Shown here: piece after piece, positions 1-13,300 of the stretch | How the letters are laid out: every line of letters begins with the position of its first letter | Numbering within the stretch: position 1 is the stretch's first letter | Assembly: GCA_028751875.1 (NCBI GenBank) | Contig: CM054153.1 | Location: 29,475,307-29,539,306 of the forward strand | From: Rapana venosa | Lineage: Eukaryota > Mollusca > Gastropoda > Neogastropoda > Muricidae | Direction: 5' to 3' | Length of the DNA stretch: 64,000 nucleotides | Notes under the pieces: model-generated | Told to the model about the DNA's origin: nothing | Databases searched by the model: none | Seen by the model: only the letters and a program-made list of their open reading frames with translations | Translations under genes and position numbers: made by a program

Positions 1-47
1 AGACGGGTACGAGAACGAACCACGTGCAGTAGAAAGTGACAGTGAAA

Positions 48-436
<389 letters not shown>

Positions 437-438
<2 letters not shown>

Positions 439-1378
439 CAACTTTAAACGGTCACGTCTCTCTGTATCTAATATTTTCTTTAGACTGTTTTGTTTTTTCT
501 CACTCCTGACTGGTTTCGCAATGTCTTTTGACTAAAAGAACTTGTCTTGGCTTTAGAATTATTTTTAAAACTAATCAGATAGGCTCTTCATACGTCCGAA
601 CAACTGACATACTGTTTATGACAGTCACGAGCATGCAAAGATCAACAAGAAATTTCAACCACTGACTTCAAACAGAAAGTTAAAAACACTTTTAAAAGAA
701 GTTTTGAACTCAGCTGAAATGAAGGGTAACGATCTAAACAGACAGAAGTAACGTAGAACTTTTCTTTTTAAACTATGGTTACGGCACATCACTGGAGCAA
801 AAACAGAACTGAAGTTAAAATCTTAAACGCATCAAAGCTTAAGTTGTTAGGGAGGGGGGCGTGGGTTGTTTTTTAGGATGGTTATTTTGTTTTCTTAAAC
901 TCTTCACATTCGTTTCATTACAATCCAAAAGCGTGTCGCGACTAGATTTTTTTTTTTTTTGGATCTGGTCAACTCAGGAATGTAAACTGTACTGAAATCA
1001 AAACAAAATCCCACTCACTGTGTACACACACACAAGACGCCGCTGAAGCAGAGGAAAAGAGAAAGCAACACTGATGGATGGATGATGATACAGGCACCGC
1101 CACAAAACGAACAAGAGAAAGGCAAAGCCAAGCCACCCTCGCTTGTCTCAAAAAGCCAGCTCAACTGAGTGAATGTGTGACTGACTGAGAGAGAAAGAGA
1201 GAGAGGAGAGTAGAGAAAGTGACAAAGATGGAGGTGAAGGGAGAAAGGGGAGGGAGGGTGAGTGCAGAGATGTATTGTGCCGGATTGAGGGGGGGAGGAG
1301 GAAATGGGGGGGAGGGGGGGAGGAGGATGCTGAGGACGGAAGGAGGAGGAGGATTGCTTTGGCGCCAGCGAGCGCTGC
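437..1378. other. upstream intergenic DNA, no gene seen
   Basis: AT-rich unique sequence to about 1180, then purine-rich (AG, GGA and G-run) DNA from 1185 to 1360. Open frames here come from low-complexity composition and show no recognisable domain. Confidence 0.5.
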
Positions 1379-1486
1379 TCATAAATTTGATCAGCCGTGA
1401 CTTTGCCGCATGCAGCACTACTCAATGCTGCTGCACAGCGCTGGACCGACCAACCGACCGACTGGCTGGCTGCGTTGGACGTGAGT
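1379..1486 (+). promoter_or_regulatory. possible upstream promoter with non-coding first exon
   Basis: A short GC-rich island inside AT/microsatellite DNA holds TCATAAATT (1379-1387), an initiator-like CTCAATG at 1421 and, after repeated CCGAC units, a strong donor-like GTGAGT at 1481. It could be a 5'UTR exon of GNB5 or of another transcript. TATA-to-initiator spacing (about 42 bp) is longer than usual, so this is weak. Confidence 0.2.
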
Positions 1487-1659
1487 GACGCCGACCGGCA
1501 TTGACGGCGAGCCGGGCAGTTAGCTCCACAAGAAAAACAACTATAGAACCAACAAACAAAAACACACAAAAAAAGAAGAGATAACAAGAAAGAGAGACAA
1601 GAAATGACCCTCTCTCTCCCTTTCCCCTCACCTCTAAAAAACAACGACATGAGGAATAT

Positions 1660-1662
<3 letters not shown>

Positions 1663-1731
<69 letters not shown>

Positions 1732-1755
1732 GTATGTGTGTGTGTGTGTGTGTTG

Positions 1756-1786
<31 letters not shown>

Positions 1787-2095
1787 TGTGTGTGTGTGTG
1801 TCGTGTGCGCGCGCGCGCGCGCTACGGAACCATGTGCATGCATACATTAATGTACAATGAAACTCGCGCGTGTATACATGTGCATACATGTTTACGTGTG
1901 GGCTCTCTTTCTCACTCGCGCGAGCGCGCGTGCGCAGACACACACACACACACACACACACCACCACCACCACCACCACCACCACCACTGCAACAACACC
2001 ACACACACAACGCACGCACGCACACACGCACGCACGCACGCGCGCACACACACACACATATGCACAAACACACACATATGCACAAACACACACAG
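1663..2095. repeat. compound microsatellite cluster
   Basis: (CT)n at 1663-1727, (TG)n at 1735-1801 with two interruptions, (CG)n at 1806-1823, a second CG-rich alternating stretch at 1914-1936, (CA)n at 1938-1962, (CCA)n at 1960-1988, then CGCA/CA repeats to 2095. Frames across it are repeat artefacts. Confidence 0.9.
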
Positions 2096-3136
2096 CAGAC
2101 AAGGGTATACATTAGTCATGACAGATCTGAGGAGATCCTTCGGAAATTGAGGTTAGATGCATATCGGCAAAGGGAGACAAAAGAAGACTCAGTTACAGAT
2201 AGCCCCTCTTTCGCCAAAAAAGAAAAGAAAATACAATAACATATAAACTGAAACTCATTTGGAGCCGCAGCTTGGTTATCCTTTATGGGTAATCTATTAC
2301 GCTGGGTCGGAATCCAGTCTAATGTTTACACAGAAAGATAACGAAAGATAACGAAGATTTGAAAGAACCTACTGAAAAAAGATTTGGAGTGTGCTAATCA
2401 ACAATGAACTTTATTTCATGGCTGGTTTGTGTATTTGCGTGCATATCATCACAATGGAATCAGATGTCTACACTTTTATTGGCTAATTAAATGATAACAT
2501 ACTTGAACTTAATAATTTTTGTCTTTGCCCAATAACATCGACTCGTGTACATTACTATAGTCCACAGATTTTTTTGATTTTTTTTTTTTTTTTTTTTTTT
2601 GGGGGGGGGGCAAAAAGGGGGCTATTCTGTCTATACAACCCTACCACAAAACTACGGACACATCAATAATTTGGTAGCTGGTTGATCAAATTTTAGAATT
2701 AACATGGGGAAAAAACATACCACAACCATTATGTTGTGGTTGAGGGTGCCTTCCAATCCTCTTGTTAATCGTTTTTGATCGACAGATCGTCTGGTATTCT
2801 CGTCGAAAGCGCAAGCCCAAGAGTAGACCACCCTTCCCCACCCCTCAAAACTGAAGTTACCACAGCAACTAAAACCACCAGTTAAATGATGTCCTGCCCC
2901 CCCAAAATAGTAAGTACTCTCTTTTGGCATCGAGACAGTCTCGACCAGCTGAAGAGTGTCTGGCCACATTTGGAGATGGCTTAGTATTTTTATTTTTATT
3001 TTAATTGTATGAGCTTTAGCAAGATTTTGCGTCTGAATAAAATTCTGTTTGAGGAGACTGTCAGAAGGGAGGGGAATTATGGAAGTGGGGGTGGGGGGGA
3101 TGGAGAGGTTGTGTAGAATGAAGTGAAGGCTGTTAT
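2096..3136. other. intergenic, includes T22-G10 homopolymer pair
   Basis: No gene recognised. A run of about 22 T followed by 10 G lies at 2579-2610. The LINE frame begins at the right edge; sequence 2620-3136 shows no recognisable endonuclease or 5' RT segment in any frame. Confidence 0.45.
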
Positions 3137-4546
3137 GTGGATGTTCCCAAGGTTTGGGCACGGATTTGCTCTAAATACAGAGCACTACCAAAAAAACCAG
3201 GCACAGTTGAATGCGATCAGCACCGCACAATAAGTCTTATGAGCCACCTCACAAAAGTCATGTTACGAGTGCTGATGAACAGAATGAGAAATAAAATCCT
3301 ACCTGAGATATCTGAAACCCAATTTGGATTTATGGCAGATAAAGGTACCAGAAATGCCACCTTTGCCCTGAGGATCTTCATGGAAAGGGTGATTGAGGTA
3401 CAAAAGGACTTGTACCTCTGCTTCATTGACTATTCTAAGGCATTTGACAAAGTAAGACATTCCGATCTGTTCGACAGTTTACTAAGACATAACTGTGATG
3501 GAAAAGATCTTAGAGTGATCAGAAACTTGTACTGGGAACAAGAAGCTGCAATAAGAGTTGATAATGACTGCAGTGAGTACAGACCGATCTGTGGGGGAGT
3601 GAGGCAGGGCTGCGTTTTTTCTCCAGACCTCTTCAATATCTACAGCGAAATGATTCTACGGAACATAGAGCAGCATGAAGGTGTCAAAGTAGGAGGTCAC
3701 AACATAAACAATCTAAGATATGCGGATGACACAGTGCTAATTGCTGACTCGGAGGAAAAACTACAAAATATCCTTACAACAGTCACAATCGAAAGTGAAA
3801 ACAAAAGACTCCAACTGAATGCAAAGAAGACTGAGTGCATGGTAATCTCAAAACAGTCAGACATGCCTGTATGTAACATTTTATGCAAAACCTTTAAATA
3901 CTTGGGCTTCACAATAACTCCAGACGCCAGATGCGACACAGAAATAAAGAAGAGAATCGCTTTGTCTAAAGACACATTCACCAAGATGAAGCCCATCTTT
4001 ACCAACAGAAATATAAGACTCAGTACCAAAATCAACACTCTGAAAGCCTACATATGGTCCATCCTTCTGTACGGATGTAAATGCTGGACGCTGACAAAAG
4101 ACCTCGAAAGAAGACTTGAAGCAGCAGAAATGTGGTATATCAGAAGAATTATAAGAATATCATGGACTGAAAAGAAGTCAAACGAAGAAGTAATGGAAAT
4201 GGCCGGGTACAAAAGATCCCTACTCAAAACCATCAGAAAAAGACAACTACAATTTTTTGGGCACATAAACAGAGCTGATGGAATAGAAAAGCAAATATTG
4301 TGTGGAAAGATTTGTGGTACCAAAGACAGAGGAAGACAACGCAGAAAATACACAGACAGTCTGAATAGCTACGCAACGAGGAAAGAATCCCCCAACAATG
4401 AACTCATCAGGAGAACTGAAAAACAGAGAGGAATGGAAGGCCATGATCGCAGATATCTGCAACAGACCTGGCACATGAAGAAGAAGAAGACAGAGAGTTT
4501 CACCTTTGTGAAGCTTGAACTGAAATTTCACCACATTTGTTTTTGA
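3137..4546 (+). mobile_element. 5'-truncated non-LTR retrotransposon, reverse transcriptase frame
   Basis: An uninterrupted frame of about 469 codons covers the reverse transcriptase and C-terminal region of a LINE. It starts at LPKKPGTVECDQHRTISLMS and carries FIDYSKAFDKV (residues 96-106, first catalytic Asp), GVRQGCVFSPDLF, the active site YADD (195-198), YLGFTI, LYGCKCWTL and a late FGHINR motif. The endonuclease and the 5' part of the RT are absent; no start codon is expected. The lack of stops or frameshifts over 1.4 kb suggests recent insertion. It belongs to the endonuclease/RT type common in molluscs and cnidarians; the exact clade was not determined. Confidence 0.9.
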
Positions 4547-4610
4547 GTTACTGGACGGTCAATACTGTATTCAGATATCCCCTCAGTCCCGCACAGCATG
4601 TTTAGGGGGT

Positions 4611-4830
4611 ACTTCGGATGAGACTATAAACCGAGGTCCCGTGTGCGAACGCACGCAGAACACATTGCGCAACACGTTAAAACCGTTCCGCTTTTCGGAA
4701 GGGTAGGCTATTGCCAGTGGGAACGGATGACAAAATGTACAAAATCGCATACACACGGGGACTGAATGTAAAAACAAAAAAGCACATAAATGCTTATTCC
4801 ATTGTCCTCGAAATAAAAGAATAAAAGATT
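4611..4830 (+). repeat. SINE-type 3' domain (family S2) directly behind the LINE frame
   Basis: Starts CTTCGGATGAGACTATAAAC and ends with TCCTCGAAATAAAAGAATAAA. The same domain ends tRNA-headed SINEs elsewhere in this window (61680, 58365). Here no tRNA head is visible; the 65 bp before it follow the LINE stop codon. Confidence 0.75.
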
Positions 4831-5782
4831 TTTTTTAAGGCCATACAATCAATATCCATGATAACAATTTTGTCAAATATCACACGTGCAGTGGGTTGAT
4901 TCACTGTGGAAAGGGCTTGACATAATAATTATAGTGAAAGACACTGGTTCTGCTCACCTCAACAATATGTTCGATTATGCAACTGATTGTTGATACATGT
5001 ATCCAAACATCATGTTGATTTATCGTACCTTTCCTGCATTGTAAATGTTCTTTCATTTTTCATATCCATAATTTGTGCTCTTCATTTTGGAATACATTTG
5101 TGTTGTGAGTATTTTTCACACGCCCACATCCGCAAGTTGTGGTTTTGTTAAATTTCGTGTACCCCTTGCGGGGTTTTCTTGAGATGAAATCTTGAATCTT
5201 GAATTGTGAAATTTTGATTGGTTGGAACCAACTTGCTGTGTTGTTTAGGTGTGTGTGTGTGTGTGTGTGTGTTTGGGGGGGGGGGGGTTGTTTTTGTTGG
5301 CGGTTTTTTTTTTTCGGTTTGTTTAGTTTTCTTTTCTTTTTTTTGTGGTGGTTGGGGGGGGGGGGGGGGGGCGTTTCAGTTCAATCGACTCAAAGCGTGT
5401 GAGTATGTCTCATTGATGAGGCTACCACTTTTTTTGTCCTGTGGGTCAGTCAGCCTATTCTGCCCTCTACATGCATCGTTTAATTTGTTCCTTGTCAGCT
5501 GTTGGACTACAAGAGACTAAATCTGGGAACTTCCCTTTTCAACAAACATTAAATATATAAATATAATTATGAATAAACAAATACATAAATAAATAATAAA
5601 GACTTATAGCAACTCTGACAATCTCAACTGGAGTAACTGGGGCTTCTCTGTCCACATTATAAGTTCCGACAGTGCTTCTGTTGTCTGTTATACGGCCAGC
5701 AGAACAGCAGTCAGCCAAGTGGAGAAAACTTAACTGCAACTTGTGAAACAACGTTTTAGTCAGTCGTACATAGTATATTATT

Positions 5783-6060
5783 GGGGACGGGATAGCTCAG
5801 TGGTCGGAGCACTCGCTTACCCCCAGCCAAGTTAAGCAGCGTCGAGCTTGGTTACCAGTTAGATGGGTGACCGTTTGTGCGCCTTGGCTTCAGTACAGTT
5901 CCCCCAGCTGTAAATGGGTACCTACCCTCTTTAGGGTCAGGGAAGGTAGCAGCCAGGGAGCGGAGATGGGCGCTGCCCTCAATATGCTGGCCCTAGAGAA
6001 ATGAGGTCTCTGACGCCTCGCTCCCCTACGACCTTAAAGGTTATGGGACTCCCTTACCCC
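5783..6060 (+). repeat. SINE with tRNA-like head and 5S rRNA-like segment (family S1)
   Basis: Begins GGGGACGGGATAGCTCAGTGG, carrying a tRNA box A (TAGCTCAGTGG). From 5825 it matches the 3' half of 5S rRNA: AAGTTAAGCAGCGTCGAGC and TTAGATGGGTGACCG, the internal control elements. The body ends GGTTATGGGACTCC. It lies about 540 bp upstream of the GNB5 start codon. Related copies are at 11714-11986 and 27906-28174. Confidence 0.85.
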
Positions 6061-6279
6061 TTTTTCTCCCCCCTAGCCAGTATAGAGAATGACATTCTGG
6101 GTATATGCCAGCTATTGTGGGATACTGATTTATTGATAAGGTCGGGTTCTGTCCTTCTCCGTGTGAAATACGAAAGTGTCAGTTTGCACACTCGCACATC
6201 TGTGCTGTCGTTACGTGGTCTCCCCAACCCTAACTGCCCGTGTGAATGAGAGCGCGACATGGTCAATGGGAGACAACTC

Positions 6280-6329
6280 ATGCAAATCTAACTTCGAAGC
6301 GCAACTCTGTTTCCATCGTGATTACGTCA
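6280..6329 (+). promoter_or_regulatory. candidate GNB5 promoter-proximal sites (octamer and CRE-like)
   Basis: About 270-320 bp before the start codon lie an exact octamer ATGCAAAT (6280-6287) and TTACGTCA (6322-6329; TGACGTAA on the other strand, a CREB/ATF-type half-palindrome). No TATA box was identified and the transcription start is unknown. Each match could occur by chance. Confidence 0.25.
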
Positions 6330-6597
6330 ACTGTGAAGAAAAACTCTGTTTTAGCCGGAATTTATATGGCGAAAAACTTCGGTAATAAATCTAAAAAATA
6401 ATAATTCACACATAGTCCGAATGGCTGGTACAAATAAACAACAGTCGTGGGTCTGACGATTCGATCATGCACATTTTTTGGACCGTCAGGGAAAAAAGAG
6501 ATTTCATACAAGCGCGGATGCGGCAGCTGGCGCAGCAGACATCGTCTGCAGCCAGATCGAAGACTGGAATCATCCGGGTTGTTGGCATCTTTCTAAT

Positions 6598-6730
6598 ATG
6601 GCGTCTGAGGGTCATCACAGTATGGCACTACGCGCTGAAGACCCCGAATCTGTGGAAGCTCTGACACGGGAAGCTGAAACTCTGCGAGCTAAATTAGCCG
6701 AGGAAAAGGCCAAACTGAACGATGTGGACA
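6598..6730 (+). CDS. GNB5: GNB5 coding exon 1 (start codon, N-terminal helix)
   Basis: Encodes residues 1-44, beginning [16 protein letters not shown] and ending KLNDVD, plus one base of codon 45. It is a charged heptad-like helix ([21 protein letters not shown]), matching the Gbeta5 N-terminus that contacts the RGS GGL domain. The frame is open upstream to about 6478 but has no ATG before 6598. A second in-frame ATG at 6622 is a possible alternative start. The donor is GTAAGT at 6731. Confidence 0.93.
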
Positions 6731-7290
6731 GTAAGTGTTGCACTATAATTAGCAAAATCGCAAAGCGAAAACCTGTCGAGGAGGGGAAAAAAGACTGCCA
6801 GGCTAGTTGCAGAAGCAGCAGGCACTGGCGTGATCGTCTGCTGCAGATATTTATCTCGTTCCAGCTATTTCTCTTTTGTCTCGATTTATCTTTATGTTGA
6901 GGATCGGCATCATATCAAGAATCGCTGCAGCACAGAATAAGGTGTTAATCTTGCATGTACGTGAATTTTCAAATGTACATGATTTGCGTAATCAGTATGA
7001 TTCTTGTTGACAGGAAGTATAAACAACATATGCGAAAGGTAAAAATGAAAAAAAAAAAGCATCACACTCGCAGTGCAAGCAGAGCTACCAGCAGCAGCAG
7101 CATTACCTTGATTGATTGAGAAAAAATAGTGCACAGATATGATTAAACAGATATGACTTCGTAACGGTTTACATAGGCCTGCAAAATATGTTTATAAATC
7201 AGAATATGGGCACATTTTGCATCATATCTTAATTTCTATGCTTCTGGAATATGTTCTTTGGAAACACATTACACACTGACCTCCCTCCCC

Positions 7291-7365
<75 letters not shown>

Positions 7366-10300
7366 GCAGTGCATGTGCACACCACACATCAGAGTGCATG
7401 TGCACAAGTTCGAACACACACACACACACACACTGTGCAGTGCACATACACACACTCATTCTCTATGCCACATCCATGCAGATATATATAATTATATATA
7501 TATATACCTTAACTCATTCATTCACAGTACATAAAATGCTTATTCAATATTGCCCTTGTAACACAAACATATCTCACCTTGCTAAGTTCATGGTGATCCA
7601 GTTACTCATTGCTCTGCACAATAGTAAAAAAAAAATAAATAAATAAAAGAGCTTGTAACAGTGACAGTGGCTGTCCATTCCCATCATTTCATCATCACAT
7701 TGTGATAGTTAATAAATCAGAGTCTCAATTTGATTTGTGTGCAGTGTGTGTGGTGAGCCAGCGTCTTGAAAGCATAGTGCAGTTCAACATCAAACCTCGA
7801 CGAGTGCTCAAAGGCCACCAAGGAAAAGTGCTATGTATGGACTGGTCCTCCGACAAACGGCATATTGTCAGCTCATCACAGGTATGCATGGTTCAGGATT
7901 GTGCATATCACTGAAAATTGGTTTTTACAAATTTTTTTAAATTATAATCTTTTCAGCTCTTCACTTACCTGTGCAGATCAGGATTGCTCATAAATACATA
8001 TATATATATATATATATCACACAAAAAACTGATAAAACAAACCATTATAATCTTTACAGCTATTTATAGACCTGTATTGGTCAGGATCGTTCATGAATAC
8101 ATGTATATATGACCAAAAACTGATTTAAAAAAATTATTATTATAATCTTTACAGACCTGTATGGGTAAGGATTGCTCATAATACATATAGGCCTATAGTA
8201 TAATGGCTATATCGCCAAAAATTTGTTTTAAATATATATATATATATATATGTGTGTATATATATATATATGTGTATATATATATATATATATATTAAAC
8301 CGTTAAATTGATATAGGGCTGAATCACCTTGTTTGATAAAAAATAAACTTTATCACAGTTCTTCCACACAAACCATTTACATATTGTCAGAGTAGAGCAG
8401 ATAACATATCGTTATAATGATAAAGGGCTGAATCTTGTTTGATAAAAATAGATTTTTATCACAGTGCTTCCACACAAGCCGTTTACATATTGTCAAAGTA
8501 GACACAATAGCATAGTTTTATAATGATATAGGGCAGTTCAAATCTTGTTTGATAAAAATAGATTTTAACACAGTGCTTCCGCACAAACCATTTACATAAT
8601 TATTGTCAAGAGGTTTTTGGGGTTTTTTACACAAATCATTCACAGGCATAATATATAAATTGTAAAGTATGTTATAAACAAGGTTAAACTTGCTAGTTCT
8701 GATTGTCAAATATCAAGAGGCTCTCTGAAAGACATGCTTGTTCATTAAACAGTGTGTATGTTGTGTGTGTGTGTGTGTGCACCTGCCCTCTTAGGCAAGC
8801 ACATGTGACCACATGTGTACATAGACTTGCACAATTTTCATCATTTAATTGGTTAATTATTGTTATGTTCACTGTAATGAGTGTTATGTCTTTATTTCTT
8901 TGAGCTGTTTAATGTTGAGTAAATTTGATACATTTTTCTTTTCCAGGATGGAAAGATGTTAATATGGGATGCATTTACGACTAACAAGGTGTGTATTCAT
9001 TACTTTTGAAACAACCAGTGTGTGTGAGAGAAAAAGTAGTCTTTTTGCAGTTTGCCCTCATTCCATGTCTTCTTTGTGCATTAGTTTTCCAACATTTGAA
9101 TTTGTTCCGTTTTCTTTTTGTTTTGGGAACAAGCATTGGACATCAGTTTATCACTGTATGTTTACAGAGACACAAACTGCAAATCAGTCATGGGTTGGAG
9201 TAGGGTTAAACTTAAAAGTACAGATTATATTTGAGAGCAGCAGAGAGAAAGGGGTTTATATTCAATCTAACTCCACTCATGGTTGTATAGCAGCGATTAT
9301 GTTTGAGAGCAGTGGAGTGAAAAAGACAGGTTCATATCTAATCTAACATCATTCATGATTGTGTAGCAGTGACCCATGGATTGAAAACTTCTATCATGAT
9401 TGAATAACAGTAATCTTTTGCAAATGCAGTCAGTGAAACAAATGGCATTAAGTAAGTTGATTTCACAAGTCAGTCAAGCTGGTTCAGTAAGTCATAAGTG
9501 ACTGACTGTGGCAGTGTTGTATTCTTTCAGGAACACGCAATCACCATGCCAACAACCTGGGTGATGGCCTGTTCCTATGGACCTTCTGGAGGTGTTGTGG
9601 CTTGTGGGTAGGTATTCTACAGGACAATGGGGAAAACCAGAACATTTTTTGTGTGTCTAATAAAGATTTTCATAGATAACTTTCAGAAGTATTTGAGATT
9701 TAAGATTTTATGAGGTGACAGCCCTGATATGGCCTCTGTGGTCGGCAGGGCTGTAAACAGCAGGATTGGATTGGATCTTTCAGAGGTATTTCTTGAGCCT
9801 ACATGCTTTTCCTTAGTCAGAAAGGAAAAGAAAATTTGTAAACGAGAGCTTGATAGTAAGTTTTTTTGTCTACAGATTGTACAGAACTTGACAAATGGTT
9901 TAACAGTCGAAGATCCAAATAACAGTATAATGGAGCATGATACAAAAATGTGATCATAAACTCGAAAAAGTCACTCATAAGTCAATTTTGAAAGAAAAAA
10001 AAAGGAAGAGAAAAAATGAAAAGCTGTGTTGCCAATATGAAGTTGAAGCAATATACTGACAATATTTCCATTAAATGCTTCAATGGCTTGAACTCATATG
10101 GCAGTGTAAGCCTTATGAGATTAAAATCTGCAGAAAAGCTGTTTGGTATCTTAAATGGACAAGTTTGTAATTAACATTAATCTCTTTAATAATAAGCCTG
10201 TTAACTGCCACAGAGTTGTTGGTTTATTCCTGTACTGTCAGAAAAAAAACGAATTTTGGGGGGCCAACATCTCTGCTAGGAATATCACTCATAGGAAAAG

Positions 10301-13300
10301 TGTCAGGGTTTTGCATGTGTGTGTGTGTTTGTGTGTGCACGCACACTCATGCGCATTCTTGTGTTTCCATGTGTTGTTACACAGGGGCTTAGACAACAAG
10401 TGCACCATCTACCCCCTTAGTCTGGAAGAAGATCCCGCTGCCAGGAAGAAAGCCGTGGCCACACACACCAGTTACCTGTCCTGCTGTTCCTTCACCTGCT
10501 CCGACTATCAGGTACTTGGGGGGGGGGATCTCTTAGCATCATACCTGCTGTTTGTGGCATGCACATACCTAGCATGCAACCTGGAGATGGATGGGCTCCG
10601 CACAGTTCACCTTGCCGAAGACGCGCTTCCTGAAAGATTCAGTACATCAGTGTTGGGTTTTTTTTGTTGTTGGTCGTTTTTTTTAAGGGGAGGGGGTTTG
10701 TTTGGTAGGGTTTTAAAAAAAATATTATTTTGGTTTGTTTTTTTGTTTTATTTTTTGGTTTGGTAGGGTGTTTCTTTTTTTTTTTTAAATTCTTTTTCTT
10801 TGTGTATTTGTTTTTTCTTTGTTTTGTTTGTTTGTATCCTATTGCTGTATTTCTTTTAACATGTTTACTTATGGCAAGAGCTTTTGTTTGCAACTAAGTG
10901 CATCTTAAGCAAATAGTTTTCTTTATATTGGTGGGTTTTGGGTTTTTTTTAAATTCTCTATGCAACCACAAAGTTTCTTCTAATTGTTCAGAGTTATTTA
11001 ACACCACTTCAAAAGTTGGGGTTGAAGCATTTGTATCAAATTGAAATAGAATTCTTCTGTTTTTTGGCATTCAGGTTATCATCATATTTTTGCACCTAGC
11101 ATAAGGGAGGGGCAAATACTGACACCTCAAGCTCTCTCAAGTTGTGCAGGTGGGAACAGATGACAAAATTTAGAAAATCGCATGCACACAGGAACTGGAT
11201 ATATAAAAAAGCGCATGACTGCTTATTTCATTATCCTCAAAATAAAAGAATAAATTTCATAAATAAATCTCAGTAAACATCAGTGCCAATTCCCCTTCCC
11301 AAAAAAGTCCTTCAGATGAGACTATAAACAGAGATCCTGTGTGCAAATGCACACAGAATCATTTTGTGCACATATTAAACCCTGTTCCATCTTTCAAAAG
11401 AGTAGGCCAATGGGAAGGGATGACAAAATATACAGAACCGCATGCCAACAGGGACTGGATGTTTAAAATAAAAAAAAGCACAGAAATGTTTATCCATTAT
11501 CCATAAAATGACCAAAACAGACCTGGCGCAGAAGTGTTGACGAAGAAACGAAGGCAGCCGGAATGACATGATGCCGAGCTGAAGAGGATCTCCCAAAACC
11601 CGAGTTCGTTGGAGGGGTGTTGTTGCAGCCCTATGTTCCCCAAGGAACCAAGAGGCATAAGTCAAGTATCCATAAAATAAAAGAATTTAAATAAGATAGG
11701 TAAAGGAGGTAAAGGAGTCCCATAACCTATAAGGTCGTAGGGGAGCGAGGTGTCAAAGACCTCACTTCTCTAGGGCCAGCATATTGAGGGCGGCGCCCAT
11801 CTCCTCTCCCTCGCTGCTTTACCTTCCCTGACCCTAAAGAGGGCAGGTACCCATTTACAGCTGGGAGAACTGTACTGAAGCCAAGGCGCGCAAACGGTCA
11901 CCCATCCAACTGGTAACCACGCTGGACTCTGCTTAACTTGGCTGGGGGAAAGCGAGTGCTCCGACCACTGAGCTGTCCCGTCCCCTAAGAATTTAGATAA
12001 GATATTTTTTTAAAAGTCTCTGTCCTGAAGGCCACTGTTTTAAATTCCCTCTAACAAGACATGGCTGGTGGTGTGCGGGCAGATCCTGACAGGCAGCGGA
12101 GACAGCACCTGTGCCTTGTGGGACGTGGAGAGCAGTCAGCTGATCCAGAGCTTCCATGGGCACGCGGGGGACGTCATGAGCATCAACCTCTCCCCCACAG
12201 AGACCGGCAACATTTTCGTGTCAGGGGTACGGACGGTCGTTTTGCTGTGAAACTAGTGTGTGTGTGTGTTTTTCTATTGGAAGGGGGGAGAGAGAGGGGG
12301 GGGGGTGCGCAGGGAGGAGGGGGAAGTCGCATTCCACTAGACATATCTTTGGAGTTATGTGGAAGAGGTGTTGTGTCGTCGTAAAGTGGTTATCGTGGTA
12401 AAGTGGACAGGCTCAACAGCAATGTCTCACTCCTCCCCGGGTCTGGAACCTTCCTGTGGAAACTGAACTTTCTCCTTTCCTTCACCAGGTGGGCTGCCAA
12501 GACACACAGACAGCAAATCACAAGACAAACGATTCCAAACCCGACAAATCCTGTTGACTTTGTGAGCGTATGAATCGGGTAAAAACAACCGATTTTCCCA
12601 AGAAAGTTGAGGCGTACTCATTTTACGTTGACAGGAGTGTATCTTTGCAAAAGTAGTCTCCGTCTGTGTTGTGTTATGTCAAAACTTTGTGCCAAGTGTT
12701 CCAATAATTCTCAACATGTTGGTTTATGTTAATAGTGTCTCTCTGTAAAAGGAGTCTCCCCCCTGTGTTATGTTACGTCAAAACTTTGTGCCAGAGTGTT
12801 CATCACCCTTTTTGTGTTATGTGGGGATCAGGGCCAAATAGGGGATTAGGGCCGAATAATCAGGGCCAAATAATCAGGGCCAAATAATCAGGGCATCAGG
12901 GCCAAATAGTCAGGCCATCAGGGCCAAATAGTCAGGCCATCAGGGCCAAATAGTCAGGCCATCAGGGCCAAATAGTCAGGGCCAACAGGCATCAGGGCCA
13001 AATAGTCAGGCCATCAGGGCCAAATAGTCAGAGCCAACAGGCATCAGGGACAAATAGTCAGGCCATCAGGGTTAAATAGTCAGGGCATCAGGGCCAAATA
13101 GTCCGGCCAGGCCATCAGGGCCAAATAGTCAGGGCATCAGGGCCAAATAGTCAGGGCATCAGGGCCAAATAGTCAGGGCATCAGGGTTAAATAGTCAGGG
13201 CATCAGGGCCAAATAGTCAGGGCATCAGGGCCAAATAGTCAGGGCATCAGGGCCAAATAGTCAGGGCATCAGGGTTAAATAGTCAGGGCATCAGGGCCAA

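Noticed and set aside
1015..2239. Overlapping frames of about 210-225 codons on both strands
   Set aside because: They run through microsatellites and purine-rich DNA, have no domain, and exist in opposing frames at once.
5825..5875. Functional 5S rRNA gene
   Set aside because: Only the 3' half-like promoter segment is present, fused to a tRNA-like head and repeated in three SINE copies.
6478..6597. N-terminal extension of Gbeta5 (like the retinal long form)
   Set aside because: The frame is open for 40 codons but begins at TTG and has no ATG before 6598; no similarity to the known long-form N-terminus.
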